A stretch of 64,000 bases of DNA from Petrosia ficiformis. Taxonomy: Eukaryota; Porifera; Demospongiae; Haplosclerida; Petrosiidae. Each line of letters opens with the position of its first letter. The first letter of the stretch is position 1. The notes beneath the pieces were generated by a model. It did not search any database. It was given only the letters and a program-made list of their open reading frames with translations, and was not told the origin of the DNA. Both the position numbers and the translations under genes were made by a program. The stretch spans positions 310,001 through 374,000 of the forward strand of contig OX345652.1 of the NCBI GenBank assembly GCA_947044365.1, read 5' to 3'. Of the stretch, positions 21,701-39,600 are shown in pieces.

Positions 21701-24700
21701 AACACTTGGCACACACAATAACATATCATTGCTCAATTATGTCAAAATTACGATGTGATGACTTTATATATACTAATATTTATATGAAAATGGTGCTGGT
21801 ATAAACATTGTTGGAGATTCCAAACTAAAGTTATGAACATTTTTATGAGATTATGATGAACATGAATGACTCAATTCTTAAACAAGTAGTTACCTTCTTC
21901 ATCATTTGATTACTAGGATGTAGCTCACGCATCAAAGAAGTAAAAGATCTAAGTGAAATTGATAAAGAAAGTCCATCTTCCTCAGATTTAAGAAGAGGTG
22001 ATAATCGGTCATTGTCATTCATTGAACATGTTTCTTCTAGCGATAGTTTATTCTCAGCTTCTATTCTTCGTTTCTGTCTTTTTCGTAGACATATTGTGAA
22101 TATCAGAAGACACACAGCAATGGAAACTAATATCATGAACACACTAATCGTAGCAAAAATGACATTAACCAAGCCATTGGATCCACCCTGTTCTAAACTC
22201 ATAGAAGGAAAAACAGATGAAATAGAGGTAGCAGATGTTGACAGGTTGTTTAATACATTACTCAGTGTTGAACTGGATGAAGGGCTGTTTAATAGATTAT
22301 ATGGTGAAGAAGGACTGTTTAATAGATTATATGACGAAGAAGGACTGTTTAATAGATTATATGGTGAAGAAGGACTGTTTAATAGATTATATGACGAAGA
22401 AGGACTGTTTAATAGATTATATGACGAAGAAGGACTGTTTAATATGGTATAGGAACTTGCAAAAAGTTGTGTGTGAGTTGAGAAAATATCCTCTTCTAAA
22501 AAAAATAATGATGAATAGACAGCATAATTCTATTTTATAAACTACAATATGATACAATTATACAAATCTCTTTTTTTCAGTGCATAATTAATTAATTATT
22601 TACATGTATAATCAGAATGGATACATGCAATCTCTTTATTCAACATAGAATGCAATTATTATGAAGTACTCACTTGGTCCTGGTATAACGGATATAGTAA
22701 GAGAGTCTTCTTTTTGTAAGGAATTTAAGCTAACATGACATGTGTACACTCCTTCATCTTCTTTACTCACTTCACTTAATGGAACATAATAAGCCTTAGC
22801 TGTCGTAGCTTTATTTTCCATATCTAAAATTGGTCCAAGCATTCGTTCATCACCATTCTCACTATCATGAGTAATGTTAATTTTAATATCATACAAAAGA
22901 ACTCCATTGCTTGATATTCTACAGTAAAATGTGAGGTTACTGCCTGATGCGATATTATGTATTGGAGGGTCAATAGAAGCTGTTACACACAGCATATCGT
23001 TGGGTTGTTCTGTTGAGAGAGAAAAGGAGAAACAGTTGTACACCATATGGTAACAAGTTATGGATGGTCATATAGACGGAATTGTTGCGGTAGTTAGAAA
23101 GGTTGAATAGACAGGGTTCTATCTAGAGAATTTGGTTTGGGGGGAAGCTCCCCCCCCTAGATAGAGCCCTGATAGATATGTAAATTATTATAAACAGATA
23201 ATTGTTTACCTGATCCCATTGACTGTACAAATGTAATGATATAATTTATCTGAGATGTCTCCCAAATAGTTTCTGCTATACATGAATAAGTGCCATTGAG
23301 GAGTTGGTTTCCTATTAACTTGATATATAAATCAAACGTTTTGTCATCCTGATCAAACTCTCCCATTTCTCCAGCAATAGTCAAACTATACAATTCTATG
23401 TTGGAAAACACAGCACATACAGGTATTTCAAAACTACCAAATTCTGATGATTTTGGATTATAAGTTACATGCACAGTCTCATTTGATCTGGTTGGTAAGA
23501 CGAATTGTAATGGTTCATAATCTGTGAAACAGAGAACACTTGATATCATTAGATACTGACAGGAACACGTTATTTGTCAGACAAAAACACAAATATAACA
23601 TCAACTTACATATAAGTAATTACATGATGATAAATTAGTATACAGAATCGTTATTTCTATATAATTAGGTGTAGACTATAATTATGTATGTGTCTAACTG
23701 TGTGTGTACATGTGTGTGTGACTGCATGTATGAATATATGGAGTCTGTGTGTATCGTAAATCACCTTTTATTACAATATATTGAATTTCTTTAATGTTAT
23801 TACTCTCATCAACACACAGAAACTTTTCCTGATCAGATGGGGCAGAGATTGATACATTCCAAGGAGACGGAACTTCGCCCTGATTTCCAGTAACACGAAT
23901 CAATTTCAAACCACCAGTACACATAACTTTAACATTAGTATTTGGCTCATCAACTTCATGATATATAACATCAGTATTATTCCCTATAGTTATGAGAGGA
24001 ATGTACACTAAAATCAGTTTAATGGTTTGATTTCAGTAATTCCAATAATTACATTACTGTAAGAGTAATATTGTAACACGATGATTTCAATACGAAATAC
24101 GTTTTTCCCTTTTTAATCATATTTCTCTCAAAACTTAGCAATTATAATTATTATGTTAGTGGCCATGATGTATTTTAGAATAATGTATACTGAAGCTGCC
24201 TTCCATACAGTTAACAGTATATGGATGTATTCTATACATTCTCTTAAATTACCTGTTGGTAACACTAGGGTAGATGTTGGTTGACTACATTTCGGATAAA
24301 AAATTAGATCTTCAGCAATGATACTCTGTATATCCTCAGTAGTAAAAGTATTATAACACTGACATGTATAATTTCCATAGTGATGGAATGTGGCATTATG
24401 AATTGTTAATATTGAGTGGCTGTTTGTGTTCTCTATTGTTATCATTTGTGATGAAATTATTTCTTGTCCTCCTTCTGTCCATTTGAAGTACTGATTTGAT
24501 GCTAAAGTTCCATTCACAGTCAAACACTTCAGTGTTATATTATCATCAGTGAGTGTAGCATTCACTGACAAAGAGTTATTGTAGCTCACTATAGTGATAC
24601 AAATAAAATATTAACAATTTTGACGACAGGTTATAAAAATGTATTGTTTACTACAAAGTCTACTATATATATATGAATATTTGTATATCTATCACCTTCA

Positions 24701-24786
24701 GATTCCAAGCCACATTGAGCTCCTCTGATCTGCACTCCACAAAACAAAATCAATACAACTAGGACAACACACACAGACCTAGCCAT
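18761..24786 (-). CDS. Receptor tyrosine kinase 2: Ig-like ectodomain, repeat stalk, TM, kinase
   Basis: About 1097 residues from 15 exons: 24786-24696, 24588-24253, 23983-23765, 23521-23210, 23009-22674, 22495-21893, 21461-21308, 21229-21101, 20935-20778, 20262-20143, 19947-19877, 19815-19775, 19632-19536, 19479-19368, 19273-18761. Signal peptide [15 protein letters not shown], four Ig-like domains, a stalk made of a 10-residue repeat ([10 protein letters not shown]), one membrane span and a tyrosine kinase. The kinase has [12 protein letters not shown], a hinge reading [22 protein letters not shown] and WMAPES, so it should be active. The tail keeps two CxxC motifs (LCTDC, LCSSC) and ends near [11 protein letters not shown] like receptor 1. 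Exon number and order equal receptor 1, showing tandem duplication. It is the most upstream member of the four-gene array, backing onto HMBS. Confidence 0.88.
22275..22445 (-). repeat. 30-bp coding repeat in the stalk of receptor 2
   Basis: Five full and one partial copies of a 30-base unit (core ggactgtttaatagattata on the plus strand), in frame on the minus strand as NSPSS(P/S)YNLL. Receptors 1, B and C lack it; receptor 1 has a poly-Ser/Thr run in the same place. Confidence 0.88.
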
Positions 24787-25025
24787 ATTACAAACACAAG
24801 TTATTTCTCCTCGTTAGTATATATACCTTACAAATACACCACAAACACGCATATAAGGTAGTGATCACACAGTCAATATCCTGTTGGCATTACGATACTG
24901 CGTAATTTGCAAGACCTTGCAGGAAGCACAAAGCATCCAAATTATAATTATAGCACCATGTAATAATAATATTATAATTAAGAAAATAGAAATCAGTACA
25001 AAATTACGACACTAATAAAGATAAA
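24787..25025. other. Short spacer between HMBS and receptor 2
   Basis: 239 bases on the minus strand between the HMBS stop and the receptor 2 start; it must contain the HMBS 3' end and the receptor 2 promoter. An AATAAA overlaps the last HMBS codons (25029-25034). Confidence 0.5.
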
Positions 25026-26054
25026 CTATTTATTATCAGTACTAATCGTTGCCGTAGCAGCATCAGTTTCCATACGGGCTTCTTCAAGAATAGCACCAGC
25101 TCCATTGTCAAGTAAGCTACGAGACAGTTGTGTACCTACACCAACTGAAAATTCTACTATCTCACTTGTAGCGTGTCCTTCATAATCTAGAGGAAGCTTT
25201 GAGGTCAATTTATCCTTTACGAGTTTGCTTCCATCTAAGCTAAATACAGCTCCTTCAATAATCAAATCATCATTGTTAATGGATGAAATCACTCCAACTG
25301 GTACACTACAACCTCCACCGAGACCATGCAAGAACTGTCTCTCTGCAGTACAGCATATGAGTGTATAAAGGTCATTCAAAGGTGACACCAAATCAACAAT
25401 GAATTTGTCATCTGAACGTGTCTCAACTGCAAGTGCACCCTGACCTACCGCATACATACACAAATTTGGATCTAATTCTTCACTAATGCGTTCCTTCCAT
25501 CCCATACGTATGATCCCTGCTGTTGCTAGAATCAGTGCATCATATTCTCCACTTGTATCTAACTTTCTCAGACGAGTATTTAAGTTGCCACGTACACTTT
25601 TAAAAACAAGATGAGGAAAGGTACGTTTCAACTGTGCAATTCTTCTAAGTGAGCTTGTACCAATAACACTACCACTAGGTAACTGATGTATACTCTTACC
25701 TATGTGTTTCTGATTTAAAATAAGGGCATCTGTGGGGTTATCTCGTTTATATATTACAGATACCCTCATTCCAGGTGGTAGGACCGTTGGAAGATCTTTT
25801 AACGAATGAACTATCATATCTACCTCACGTGACTCTAGCGCTATTTCTAGTTCTTTTGTAAATAAATTAGTTTGTCCGATATTAGGTAACGGCTTGTCAA
25901 GTATATTATCTCCAATGGTTTTCATTGTAGTCACTTCAAAATTCAGTTTTGGATGGATCTTTTCTAATTCTGAAATTATAGTATGGGTTTGTATCATTGC
26001 AAGCTCACTTGATCTTGAGCCTACCCTCACAATATTGTCTCTTCTTTGTTCCAT
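25026..26054 (-). CDS. HMBS: Hydroxymethylbilane synthase (porphobilinogen deaminase), single exon
   Basis: 342 residues, close to the family norm of 310-360. The enzyme joins four porphobilinogen units into hydroxymethylbilane, the third step of haem synthesis, in the cytosol. Seen: VGSRSSELAMIQ at the N-terminus, HSLKDLPT with the catalytic aspartate, GTSSLRR and RGNLNTRLRKLD (substrate and cofactor arginines), YAVGQGALAVE, and GGGCSVPV with the cysteine that binds the dipyrromethane cofactor. Start chosen at MEQRRD (26054), in context AAGATGG. An in-frame ATG 48 codons upstream adds unrelated sequence and is rejected. No intron, although neighbouring genes have many. Divergent from the FCHSD-type gene with 287 bases between start codons. 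Confidence 0.95.
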   Translation of the reverse strand: MEQRRDNIVRVGSRSSELAMIQTHTIISELEKIHPKLNFEVTTMKTIGDNILDKPLPNIGQTNLFTKELEIALESREVDMIVHSLKDLPTVLPPGMRVSVIYKRDNPTDALILNQKHIGKSIHQLPSGSVIGTSSLRRIAQLKRTFPHLVFKSVRGNLNTRLRKLDTSGEYDALILATAGIIRMGWKERISEELDPNLCMYAVGQGALAVETRSDDKFIVDLVSPLNDLYTLICCTAERQFLHGLGGGCSVPVGVISSINNDDLIIEGAVFSLDGSKLVKDKLTSKLPLDYEGHATSEIVEFSVGVGTQLSRSLLDNGAGAILEEARMETDAATATISTDNK

Positions 26055-26341
26055 CTTTTTACAGGGGCACACGTGTACACTGCACAGTACGATCCAGTTA
26101 TAGGCGTGACCATGGGCGTGGCTAAGCTGACGACGCGACGTGCACGCGTGCGATATTATATAGGTTTGGCCATAGGTGTGGTCTGTAATCATGTTCACTG
26201 GAGATTCATTTCCCAGAGAATATTTGTAAACATAGGAAGTTTGTAAGTTTATATAATTCCATAACTCTTATATGTACAGCAGATCATAAGTTGGCTGGTC
26301 GATCATCACTCTTTACTTGTTTCTGAAAAATATTTATCATA
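26055..26341. promoter_or_regulatory. Shared promoter region of HMBS and the FCHSD-type gene
   Basis: 287 bases between two divergent start codons, locally GC-richer than the flanks (for example gacgcgacgtgcacgcgtgcg, about 26130-26151). No TATA box was assigned. The bidirectional role is inferred from geometry. Confidence 0.5.
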
Positions 26342-32447
<6,106 letters not shown>

Positions 32448-33032
32448 CCACATCTATTAATCATTACAAGAAGTCTCTCATTACTTCTTTTTGTGTGTAT
32501 TCTATCAACAGTTAATATTTTCACTGATTATTTGATCTGTTAGTATTAGTATTGTGTGTGTATATATGTATACCATTGTACAATTACTTAATTGTCTATC
32601 AATCTACATGTTAGTTTTCATGTGACGTGATGAATGCGGGGAGATGACTTTCAGGACAAAGAGGTTTTAATTAATGGGAGACCACTCATGGTGGGAATGA
32701 GATCCACACAACATATCTACAAGATGGTGTATACATACTTATCGGGTGTTTAATGTAACTGCAGTGAGAATACATCATCATTACAATGTGAATTAAGTCT
32801 TGGGAATATGAAGGTGGGTGTGGTTTCATATTTATAGAAGCAAACACGTTGTTCATAATAGCAATAGTTACATCAACTGAGAAACTACTTACTCACAGCA
32901 GATGTACATAAATAAATTGATTTGATTTTAAAACATCGGATGTATGTACAATATCTAAAATTAAATGCCTCATAAGAATGAAATATATATTCGATTTATA
33001 ATCGTTGAATAATAATGTCACTATCTTATTTT
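32448..33032. other. Convergent spacer after the FCHSD-type gene
   Basis: Holds the 3' untranslated regions of the FCHSD-type gene (plus) and the small gene at 33033 (minus). An AATAAA at 32911-32916 is a candidate signal for the former. Nothing else was recognised. Confidence 0.5.
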
Positions 33033-33287
33033 TTATCTGTTTTCGGCCCATTTTCTTTTAATATCTCTCCATAATTGTTTAATATTTGGAAATTGTTTCG
33101 GAAACGATTGTTCTGCATAAGCACCAACTAATCCACCAACCACAAAACCCGTTAATAAATTCTTGTTGAAGTTAGCGAGTACAACTCCTGCTATGAAAGC
33201 TGTCACAACACTTGGTTGTAATACAGGTCTAGTATCTTTTGAATGATTCTCAGAATCTGTGGAATTATCCTCCATATTGGACGCCAT
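33033..33287 (-). CDS. 84-residue membrane microprotein resembling the SLC35A4 upstream-ORF protein
   Basis: Single exon, ATG at 33287 in a favourable context (aacATGGCG), TAA at 33033. An acidic, polar N-terminus (EDNSTDSENHSKD) is followed by a hydrophobic segment with small residues (about residues 27-60: TAFIAGVVLANF, LLTGFVVGGLVGAYAEQ) and a basic C-terminus (LWRDIKRKWAENR). From memory, the vertebrate SLC35A4 upstream-ORF microprotein has the same pattern: an FLxGFxAG-VVA-L segment, GFxxGxxxGxYAxQ, then a short helix with xxRDxxxxxRK. That protein is reported in mitochondria. Here no SLC35A4-like gene follows on the same strand, so it would be an independent gene. Homology is inferred from short motifs only and needs a profile search. 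Confidence 0.65.
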   Translation of the reverse strand: MASNMEDNSTDSENHSKDTRPVLQPSVVTAFIAGVVLANFNKNLLTGFVVGGLVGAYAEQSFPKQFPNIKQLWRDIKRKWAENR

Positions 33288-33636
33288 GTTTAATAATTAA
33301 TACTGTAGGCGTGGTCTATTATTAATTAAAATTAATTTTTTTATACAAAAATGGCTTTCCAGTTTAATTAAGAAGTTTAGAATGTGTGATTGTATAATTA
33401 TTTCTAATTTGGAATCCCCTTAATGCCAAAATTCAATTACAGACTACCTTTTTTGACACATAAAACTGTTTATACACTATATAGACAAACACACTGGATC
33501 ATAATTAATTAATAATAAGTAATTATTAACTATTATAATTAATAAACAAAATGGAGAAATATTGAAATGCATGACAAATATTGTATGTATGATATATTAA
33601 TATTGATAAGTTATCGGGTTGCCGTAATAAATCTAT
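33288..33636. other. Spacer between the microprotein gene and BBS7
   Basis: AT-rich 349 bases: upstream region of the microprotein gene and the BBS7 3' end, both on the minus strand. No gene or clear repeat seen. Confidence 0.5.
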
Positions 33637-36600
33637 TCAGTTAGCTGCGAAGAATTCAATGAGAGTTTCCAAATCACAATCATCCAAAAGTGATAATAAT
33701 TCCGGAACTTTCTCTTTGACATTCAGTCCCTATATATATATATGGATCATAGTTATATAACATTAATAATAATCATACTATGATAACAGTCAGATCACTC
33801 AATGACCGGCTCTACCACTGGAGAGTTACAGCAGTTAGTTTGTGTGTGTATGTGTGTATGTTTGTGTGTGCGTGTGCACGCGTGTGTGTGTGAATGTCAT
33901 TGCTATTCAAAAACAGGAATTTGGAACTACAATGTATCATAACTGCAAGAATGTTTGCACACTTATAATAATAACAAAGATGTTGTTTCAGGAACTAAGT
34001 CTAATAACCTTTACAAGAGGAGGATCATGTATAGAATTTATCACTTCAATAATAATAGCTATATGCACCGTATAACTATCGTACAAGTAGAAACTATTGT
34101 CTATTTACCTTAAAGGTAGCTCTGTCCATAAATAGATCAGTAATGAGTGCTGTTATGAGGATACAACTAATTTCACGTATGCTTACAAATCAATCAATTA
34201 CACTCACCATACAATCGGTCTATCATTGCAGACTGTTTCTTGATCTCTTCTTGAAGCAATTCTGCATTCTCTGTAGCACAAGTAAAGTATATACTTGATA
34301 TTATACGCAAGGCTGAATGCCAGCATGTGGGTCAATTACAATGCCAGCATGTGGTCAATTACAATGCCAGCATGTGGTCAATTACAATGCCAGCATGTGG
34401 GTCAATTACAATGCCAGCATGTGGGTCAATTACAATGCCAGCATGTGGGTCAATTACAATGCCAGCATGTGGGTCAATTACAATGCCAGCATGTGGGTCA
34501 ATTACAATGCCAGCATGTGGTCAATTACAATGCCAGCATGTGGGTCAATTACAATGCCAGCATGTGGTCAATTACAATGCCAGCATGTGGTCAATTACAA
34601 TGCCAGCATGTGGTCAATTACAATGCCAGCATGTGGGTCAATTACAATGCCAGCATGTGGGTCAATTACAATGCCAGCATGTGGGTCAATTACAATGCCA
34701 GCATGTGGGTCAATTACAATGCCAGCATGTGGGTCAATTACAATGCCAGCATGTGGTCAATTACAATGCAATGTAATATAATTACTATTACCTTAAATAT
34801 CAGTATGCTATTTTTACTATTACCTTAAAAATCAGTATAATTTTATTACTATTAGTATTACCTCCTAAGTCAGCATAATATATTACTATTACCTTAAAAA
34901 TCAGTTACTACTACAATTACAACCTAAAGTGTCAACTATGGAATAAAAGTATGTTGTATGGCTTATACAGTAAACAATTACTAAATATTTATCTTCCAAG
35001 AAACTTGGAAGTTGTAAAGGCGTGTTATAACATGCCTATGAGTGCTATATCAGATTTATAATCACCAAGCCCAACAGCTGTAGGCCTGAGGGCAAGCTGA
35101 TTAGAAATCTGATATAGCACGAGCAGGCGTGTTATAATTAATATATTTCCCAAAAGACAAAACCTTCGTTGATGTCTGTTGCTTCTCCTACCTTTCTGTC
35201 TTTATTGTGGAGAAGCTAAGCATTGTTTTCTTGTAGTCTGTGTCGATGGCAGGTTTTTGTATCTGACTACAGGGTGCTATATCTCATTTATAAACCTGTG
35301 GTTTACTTTGATGTTTCGCTGTATTGAGATATATGCCTGTCTATATCTACCAATATCTGACGTGGTAACAGACTATAAATCTATATATATATATTATGCC
35401 ACCATGGCAACTGTTTGGTGTTGTTAGGTGTATAACCTCAAAAATTCATCATACATAACACATAGACAACATGAATAATCAACTAACCTAGTATATACTG
35501 ACATTGTGGTGAAAGAAAACTGACATCTCCCTCATGAATCTGTAGTTCTTGTAATGCATCGATAAGTTGTACATTCTTTGCTAACATTAGCTGAGCCTCT
35601 AGTCGTGGATGAAGCAAGCTCAGCATGTGAGGAATAGAGTCTTCTTTTACATCTGATTTATATTAAAAAGAGTGTTTTTGATACGCTCATATGGCCCACC
35701 ATTGGCCCAAAGAGCTTCTTATTTGGCACAGCACAGTTCTCTCTTTGGGCCAGATGGTGCAGTTAATTATGATTATATTGTCACTAACAGCATTAACTCT
35801 TTGTTGATTGGCTCAAGATGTATTCCCAATGGTGCACACACTAACCATTGTTGAGCCAATTTATGTTAGTTGAACTAATTTTGTTAGTTGAACTCATTGA
35901 ACTGTATATTATTATATTTTGTTAATTATTCCTGAACTCTAATTAATTTAACTATTTTGTTAATTGAACTCTATTAAATATTCTGTTGCATAAAATACAT
36001 TCACTTACTAACAAGGCAATAATTTTATTATTATAGACTATATTTCTGTTATGAAATGTGTGAGTGCATACCATGTGTAATCTTGACTTGAATTTTTTTA
36101 TTTGTTGCTTGTTTTGAAACAACTTCTTTTAGCACAGATATCGTTGACAGATTATCAGAACAGAACGTGATATTTCCCTGACTGTATGGTGATAATGAAT
36201 AATAATGTATAATTGTGATGTAATGATGTGACGTGCTGTTATTTAGTTTTGAAGACCTGTCATCTTTTTATATACTCTGCTGTGATGTTTTCACAGCTGA
36301 TGGAATTACGTTAGCTTCCTGAGTTATCAAAATCACAGAGTATAAGTTTCAGATCTAATTATAATCTAACACTCAGATGTACATAGGCATTAGTCTTGTT
36401 TTAGTTGACAATAGCAACTACTTTTAGTTATACTTTGCCTGGTTCCAACTTTTAGTTTAGTTATAGCTTAATTAAGTAAAGGTATATGGGCTAGCATACC
36501 AAAACATTTTACTCTTTTTAGAATAAGTGAACTAACTAAAAGTACCTACTGTTAGCCAATTTCCATTTTAGTTAGTTATAATTGTTTCATTAGACTTGCA

Positions 36601-39600
36601 ATTTAGTTAACTAAATGTATATGGGCTTACTAAAACAATTTTAGTAACTAAAAGTACCTACTAAAGGTCAATTTCCATTTTAGTTAGATATAGTTATTAC
36701 AGTAGACTTGTAATTTAGTTATAGTTTAGTTAACTAAAAGTCACTAAAAGGAATTTCAGTTATATAGTTAACTAAAACAACACTACTGAGTACATATCAC
36801 TAATATTTGCACACTGTACAGTAAATCAATCACTTCCACAATATATATACATGTATATCAATTAGTTACTAGAATGTACCTGTATATACATTGCAGTTGA
36901 GTGTTAGTGAATGGGGATTTGAATTGAAGGCAAACATTGTCTTCCTCAGGCGGTCTGTCAGGGACATCAGGAAGACAATAACTGACCCATGAGTGAATAT
37001 CAGAAAGATTAAAAGGACCAGTCATTTGAAGAATATTACAAGGGAGTGAGTCGTCAAAGGAATGTACTCTTTGATGAAGAGATAATGGTTTTATTTGGTA
37101 TTGTCTGAGACATGATGAACGAGGTTCTAGACATGGTGTCACATAGGCTTGTAATACCCCATACTGTCCTTCAATAGAACGAACCTAAAATAGATATATA
37201 TAAATGTTTGAAATAAACAAAAGTTTGTCAATAATTATGCTAGTGATTTGGTCATTCAGTTATAGTCATATAATTATAATGTTATTAAATTACTATTAGC
37301 CAAAATGAAATAATAATTATTATAATATTGATTACAATACTTTTAGTACAGAATATTAAATAATTACTACCATACATGTGCATAATAAAATTCATGAACT
37401 TTAATAAAACACATTAAAGGTCATTCCACTTTACTTTTGACCTTTGAAATGACTTTATTCCTATACTATTTTATATGTTCTCATTTCATTGCTACACCAT
37501 AGGCATAGGAAGATGTTTTTAAATGGAGGGGCACCAATTGCAATAATAACTATCCCATGTTCCAAACTACTGGCCTCACCAAAATTTAAGAGAGGCATCA
37601 GCCCCTGGGGACCCCGTTACTACGCCACTGTATACTAAGCATTGTTTAGGAATACCATTATTAATACTCCACTGGTAACTGACTTTGACTTCTAGTCGAG
37701 TAGCCCCACTACATCTGAAAGTAGCTAACAAGTAATTGTCATTCTATTAGGAGAAATATCAAATAGACCTAAGTCATAGTTTATAAATATATAATTATAT
37801 ATATATACCTCTGTATCAGGCTGAGTATAACTAATGACAGCAGAGCTTTTATCCACTTCTTGCAAGTCAACAGGTACATTAGATTGTAATATAACAAAGT
37901 CCAGAGGAACCTGACAAAGGGACGCAGTTCAAGGCTCGTAATATGACAACAGACTACTAACCTGTGTCTCAATGGCTAATGTATACCAAGCTTCATCTTG
38001 ATTAAGTGAGAATTGATCATTAATGGGAAACTGAGGCAAAGCTGATAGTTTAGTCTCATCACCTTGTTTCACCATTGAGTAGTACTGATCATGAGCGTGA
38101 GTAACTTCAGATTCCATTTGTGATATTTCAAGTCTACAATGTGTGATCCATGCTATGATGTTTTATGCTTTTGTGGTGTTCTCTTCAAATGTTTTGTACT
38201 TATTCAATTTGTACTAGCTAGACTCTAGTGAACTATGTAGTATGTACAATGTATAGAAAGATCAATGATTTCACTTCCTGGACAACCAGTATTGTTAACT
38301 CCAGTACACAACAGTAGAATAAGTAGGAAACATTTGAAGAGTTCATTAAAATGACTGACAAACGTCATAGAGTGGTTCACACAGTACATACACATAACTG
38401 TATGTGCTATATATACAAACACACACACACATAAATGGACACGCACACAAGCACATGGACACACACACACTCAAACACACACAGAGACAGGCACATGGAC
38501 ACACACACACAAACTTACTTTAGACTTTCTATTTTAGCTTTAACTTCAGAAGACATAGTGAAGGTATCTCCCTTTTTGGATGAACCTCGTGTCAATCCAT
38601 ACATTAGTCCACTATATGTTGATACAAGGAGTTCAGGTGTGCTAGTGGAGCTGACATTGCCTCCTTGTACATTAGTAATACTTTCACCAAATGTCTATAA
38701 AATGTATAATAAATGCATGCATGAATAAAGTGCAAAATAATTATAATACATTATTAATTAACATCATATAGTAGGAAATGTTCACACTAATTTGATTTTT
38801 ATCTCCATTCCTGAAAATATTGAACACAAAATGTCACATCATCACACACCTATACTCTTATTACTATCATTCAAAAAACGTCAACATTAAATTTTGATGC
38901 CGCAAACATTTTCTGCTATATGATACATGTAATTCTCTTCTTGTCACACTAGTGAATTAACAAATGGTCTACTATATCTAAAAATACATACACAAATTTG
39001 TTGAATTGTTTAGCATTTTGATGGTTCTCCCTAGAGCATGCTAGTGCAATGTTACACTACATTATTGTTTCTCCAGGGAAAAGTTTTAATTACATTGTGG
39101 TGTTCCTTTTCGATATGTACAAAAATGGATCTGGAAATATAGTAAAATTCATTAGTGGTTGTAATGTGGTCTGATAAATCAGTGTGTCTTTGGGTATGGT
39201 TAGTTTGGAAATGGGTGGGGCTAATATCACCACTGTACTTTTTATTTCTGGGGACAATGCTGATCTCCACTAGTTCTACTGGTAATAGGTTCCCCTGTGG
39301 CATGTCGTACACACTTGTAAGGTGAGATTAATCATTATAACAGTGGATATGATAATAGGCAAGTAATATAACTAATTACATGTGGAGGTGCTGGTAAAAA
39401 ATTAAGGGATTTTTATTTTACTATAATTATAAGTACTCATGCATCCACTATACTATGTTTAAGTACATGTACATAGTAGTACACACCTATGAGTGCTATA
39501 TCAGTGTTATAATCACCATGCCTGAGGGCCATAGGCCTGAGGGCATGGCAATTATAAATCTGATACAGCACTGTGTAGTAGGAGTGTTATAATTAATATA

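Noticed and set aside
22012..22452. 146-codon plus-strand frame with [10 protein letters not shown] repeats
   Set aside because: Antisense shadow of the stalk and membrane exon of receptor 2, whose sense frame has a membrane span and consistent splicing.
26055..26198. 48-residue N-terminal extension of HMBS from an upstream in-frame ATG
   Set aside because: The extra residues do not resemble any HMBS N-terminus, and the internal ATG (26054) has a better context and the expected length.
34317..34772. CRISPR-like look of regular short repeats
   Set aside because: Units are directly joined with no unique spacers, there are no cas genes, and the window is an animal nuclear genome.
34295..34828. 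Three overlapping long frames of repeats such as NASMWV and CGSITMPA
   Set aside because: Created by the 23/24-bp minisatellite in a BBS7 intron; no start context, no homology, all frames open.
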